From assembly GCF_001428665.1 (NCBI RefSeq), contig NZ_LMIJ01000010.1, forward strand, positions 164,978 through 225,729: a DNA stretch of 60,752 nucleotides, given 5' to 3'. The stretch's first letter is position 1, and every line of letters begins with the position of its first letter. The position numbers were made by a program, and so were the translations under genes. Source of the DNA: Acidovorax sp. Root219. GTDB lineage: Bacteria > Pseudomonadota > Gammaproteobacteria > Burkholderiales > Burkholderiaceae_C. The notes beneath the pieces are model-generated. The model made no database searches. It saw nothing but the letters and a program-made list of their open reading frames with translations, and was not told where the DNA came from. Positions 59,548 through 60,752 of the stretch are shown piece by piece.

Positions 59548-60732
59548 TTACCAGATCTTGCCCTTGTTGACGAAGGAACCGTTGCTGTTCCTGAAGCCGA
59601 AATAGATTTCGACGTTGAACGCACGCAGGTCATCAGCCGTCAGATCCATGGTGGGTGTGAACTTGAGGGTTCCTGCATTGGTGATCTGACTGGAGTACGC
59701 AACGGTTTCAGGGTTGGGCAGTCCGAGCTGAACCCAGCTGTCAACCTTGCGGAAAAACCACACATCGGTCGTGAAGAACAGACCATTGGCTGGAATGCGC
59801 GCCGCGATCCACACACTGGTCTTCTCGCTGGCAGCGACGTCTGCAGTGGTCTGCGTCAACGTGATATCCAGCTTCAGAGGCTGGCCTGCTGTGGACACCA
59901 CGTTGGTGGTCACCGATCCAGGCGTGGTGGGCGCGGTCGGTGTGGTGGGGATGGTCGGAATCGTCGGCGTAGTAGGTGTCGTCGGCGTGGTGGGCGTCGT
60001 CGGGGTCGTCGGGGTCGTAGGCGAAGCAGCGTCCACGGGATCCGGGAAGGGGCTGGTCGTCCAGGAGATCTTGGCGTAACCGGCCGCATACTTGGGCATG
60101 TCGACGTCGAGGGCGCCCTGGTAGTCATAGAGCCCGGCGCCGCTCAGCTGGCGCACATAGAGCCATTTGCCCTGGTCAGTGCTGCTGCGGTTGGCATCGA
60201 GCTGGCCGCCCACGAAGCGCAGGGTGCCACCACCGTCGTGCACGACGAAATGGTCGACGTCTTCATTGATGAGGCGTGTGAACGAGGAGTCGATGCGCTC
60301 GCCGGTCTGTGCAGCCTGGTACTCTGCGCCGCTCAGGGGAGCGACACGGGTCGGCTCCTTGCCGTAGCGCAGCACGAAGGCCGACTGGGTAGTTTGGGCC
60401 GCGTAGCCCGAGAACAGGAACGAGCGCGTGCCTGCAGGAATGAAGATCTTGAATTCCTGGCTCTGCATCTGGAAGCCGGTGAACTCAGGCAGGGACAGCG
60501 ATCCGCCGCCAGGGAAGGCACAGCCGCCGGTGCCAAAACCGATGGCACAACCCGTCACGCCGGTAGGCGCGTACTGCTCCTTGAAGCCGACCTTGGTGTC
60601 GAAGGTATAGCTGCTGCTGCCGGACGGCAGAGACAGGGCAATTCTGTGTGCTGACTGGTGCATCGAAACAAAATTTGCAGCCTGTGCAAACGTGCCCATT
60701 GCAGCCAAAAAAATAACAATTAGATACCGCAT
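59548..60732 (-). CDS. Secreted protein with Thr/Pro repeat linker
   Basis: A 394-residue exported protein: signal peptide MRYLIVIFLAAMGTFAQA, an N-terminal domain of ~220 residues with a cysteine pair (VTGCAIGFGTGGCAF), then about eleven tandem PTT-type triplets, and a C-terminal domain ending SFVNKGKIW. The repeat linker resembles glycosylated or flexible spacers of surface proteins. I do not recognise either domain. It is transcribed towards the GspC-like gene and shares the terminator at 59494. The upstream control region lies outside the window. Confidence 0.7.
   Translation of the reverse strand: MRYLIVIFLAAMGTFAQAANFVSMHQSAHRIALSLPSGSSSYTFDTKVGFKEQYAPTGVTGCAIGFGTGGCAFPGGGSLSLPEFTGFQMQSQEFKIFIPAGTRSFLFSGYAAQTTQSAFVLRYGKEPTRVAPLSGAEYQAAQTGERIDSSFTRLINEDVDHFVVHDGGGTLRFVGGQLDANRSSTDQGKWLYVRQLSGAGLYDYQGALDVDMPKYAAGYAKISWTTSPFPDPVDAASPTTPTTPTTPTTPTTPTTPTIPTIPTTPTAPTTPGSVTTNVVSTAGQPLKLDITLTQTTADVAASEKTSVWIAARIPANGLFFTTDVWFFRKVDSWVQLGLPNPETVAYSSQITNAGTLKFTPTMDLTADDLRAFNVEIYFGFRNSNGSFVNKGKIW
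59933..60021 (-). repeat. 9-bp tandem repeat encoding Pro-Thr-Thr
   Basis: About ten imperfect copies of a 9-bp unit, read on the minus strand as CCN-ACN-ACN, make the Thr/Pro linker of the secreted protein. Codons vary between units, so it is an old repeat; two units carry Ile in place of a Thr and one Ala. Confidence 0.8.
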
Positions 60733-60752
60733 TGCATCCGCCCAAAAAAAAA

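Noticed and set aside
59933..60021. Possible CRISPR-like array
   Set aside because: The repeat unit is 9 bp with no spacers and encodes Pro-Thr-Thr inside a secreted protein.

Overview
The window is high-GC, dense bacterial DNA. The gene content (fad-type beta-oxidation genes, argB close to slmA, phasin-free acyl-CoA clusters, Wzm/Wzt export genes) and protein flavour point to a betaproteobacterium of the Comamonadaceae, Acidovorax-like. That assignment is inference from protein similarity as remembered; no database was searched.

Layout. (1) 52-10346, all minus strand: a fatty-acid degradation block. A TetR-type repressor with a perfect 12-bp palindrome at its promoter heads an acyl-CoA dehydrogenase, a DUF2147 protein, a FadN-like hydroxyacyl-CoA dehydrogenase/enoyl-CoA hydratase, a DUF4442 hotdog protein and a thiolase. 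Beyond a pair of structured intergenic repeats (2785-3053) lie an alpha/beta hydrolase, an acyl-CoA thioesterase and a crotonase. (2) 10482-15714, minus: slmA, a TctE/TctD-like two-component pair, argB and a WecA/MraY-type sugar-phosphate transferase. (3) 15911-24342, minus: a type I secretion locus with TolC-like, HlyD-like and two tandem PrtD-like ABC exporters, a 202-residue protein resembling the N-terminal half of an IS605 TnpB without its nuclease domain, and a serralysin-like metalloprotease as the likely cargo. (4) 24615-26188, minus: a 46-residue small protein and a secreted domain protein. (5) 26502-35873, plus: a TetR gene and a seven-gene acyl-CoA cluster resembling atuBCDEF (acyclic terpene/geranyl-CoA carboxylase), plus a second acyl-CoA dehydrogenase and a BKACE enzyme. 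(6) 35929-44321, minus: a short paralogue of an S-layer/RTX-like protein, an unrecognised secreted-looking protein, a methyltransferase, a SPINDLY-type GT41 glycosyltransferase and the large S-layer-like protein. (7) 44737-49960, minus: FecR-domain protein, CHASE2 nucleotide cyclase and a TPR/beta-barrel outer-membrane protein. (8) 50280-58205, plus: a Crp-like regulator followed by a Wzm/Wzt polysaccharide exporter with tailoring enzymes, then a GspC-like protein (58420) and, convergent, a secreted Thr/Pro-repeat protein.

How the parts may work together. Regions 3, 6, 7 and 8 look like one cell-surface programme: secretion of protease and S-layer-like protein, their possible glycosylation, and export of a surface glycan. 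Three TGTGA-N6-TCACA-type sites lie upstream of the TnpB-like/T1SS operon, the S-layer-like gene and the fecR-cyclase operon. The Crp-like protein encoded at 50280 carries the R-E-x3-R recognition helix that reads such half-sites, and a nucleotide cyclase is its neighbour. Two of the three promoters also share an identical extended -10 element (TGCTACACT). The nuclease-less TnpB relative at the head of the secretion operon, with a 12-bp inverted repeat enclosing its own start codon, is the most unusual element of the window.
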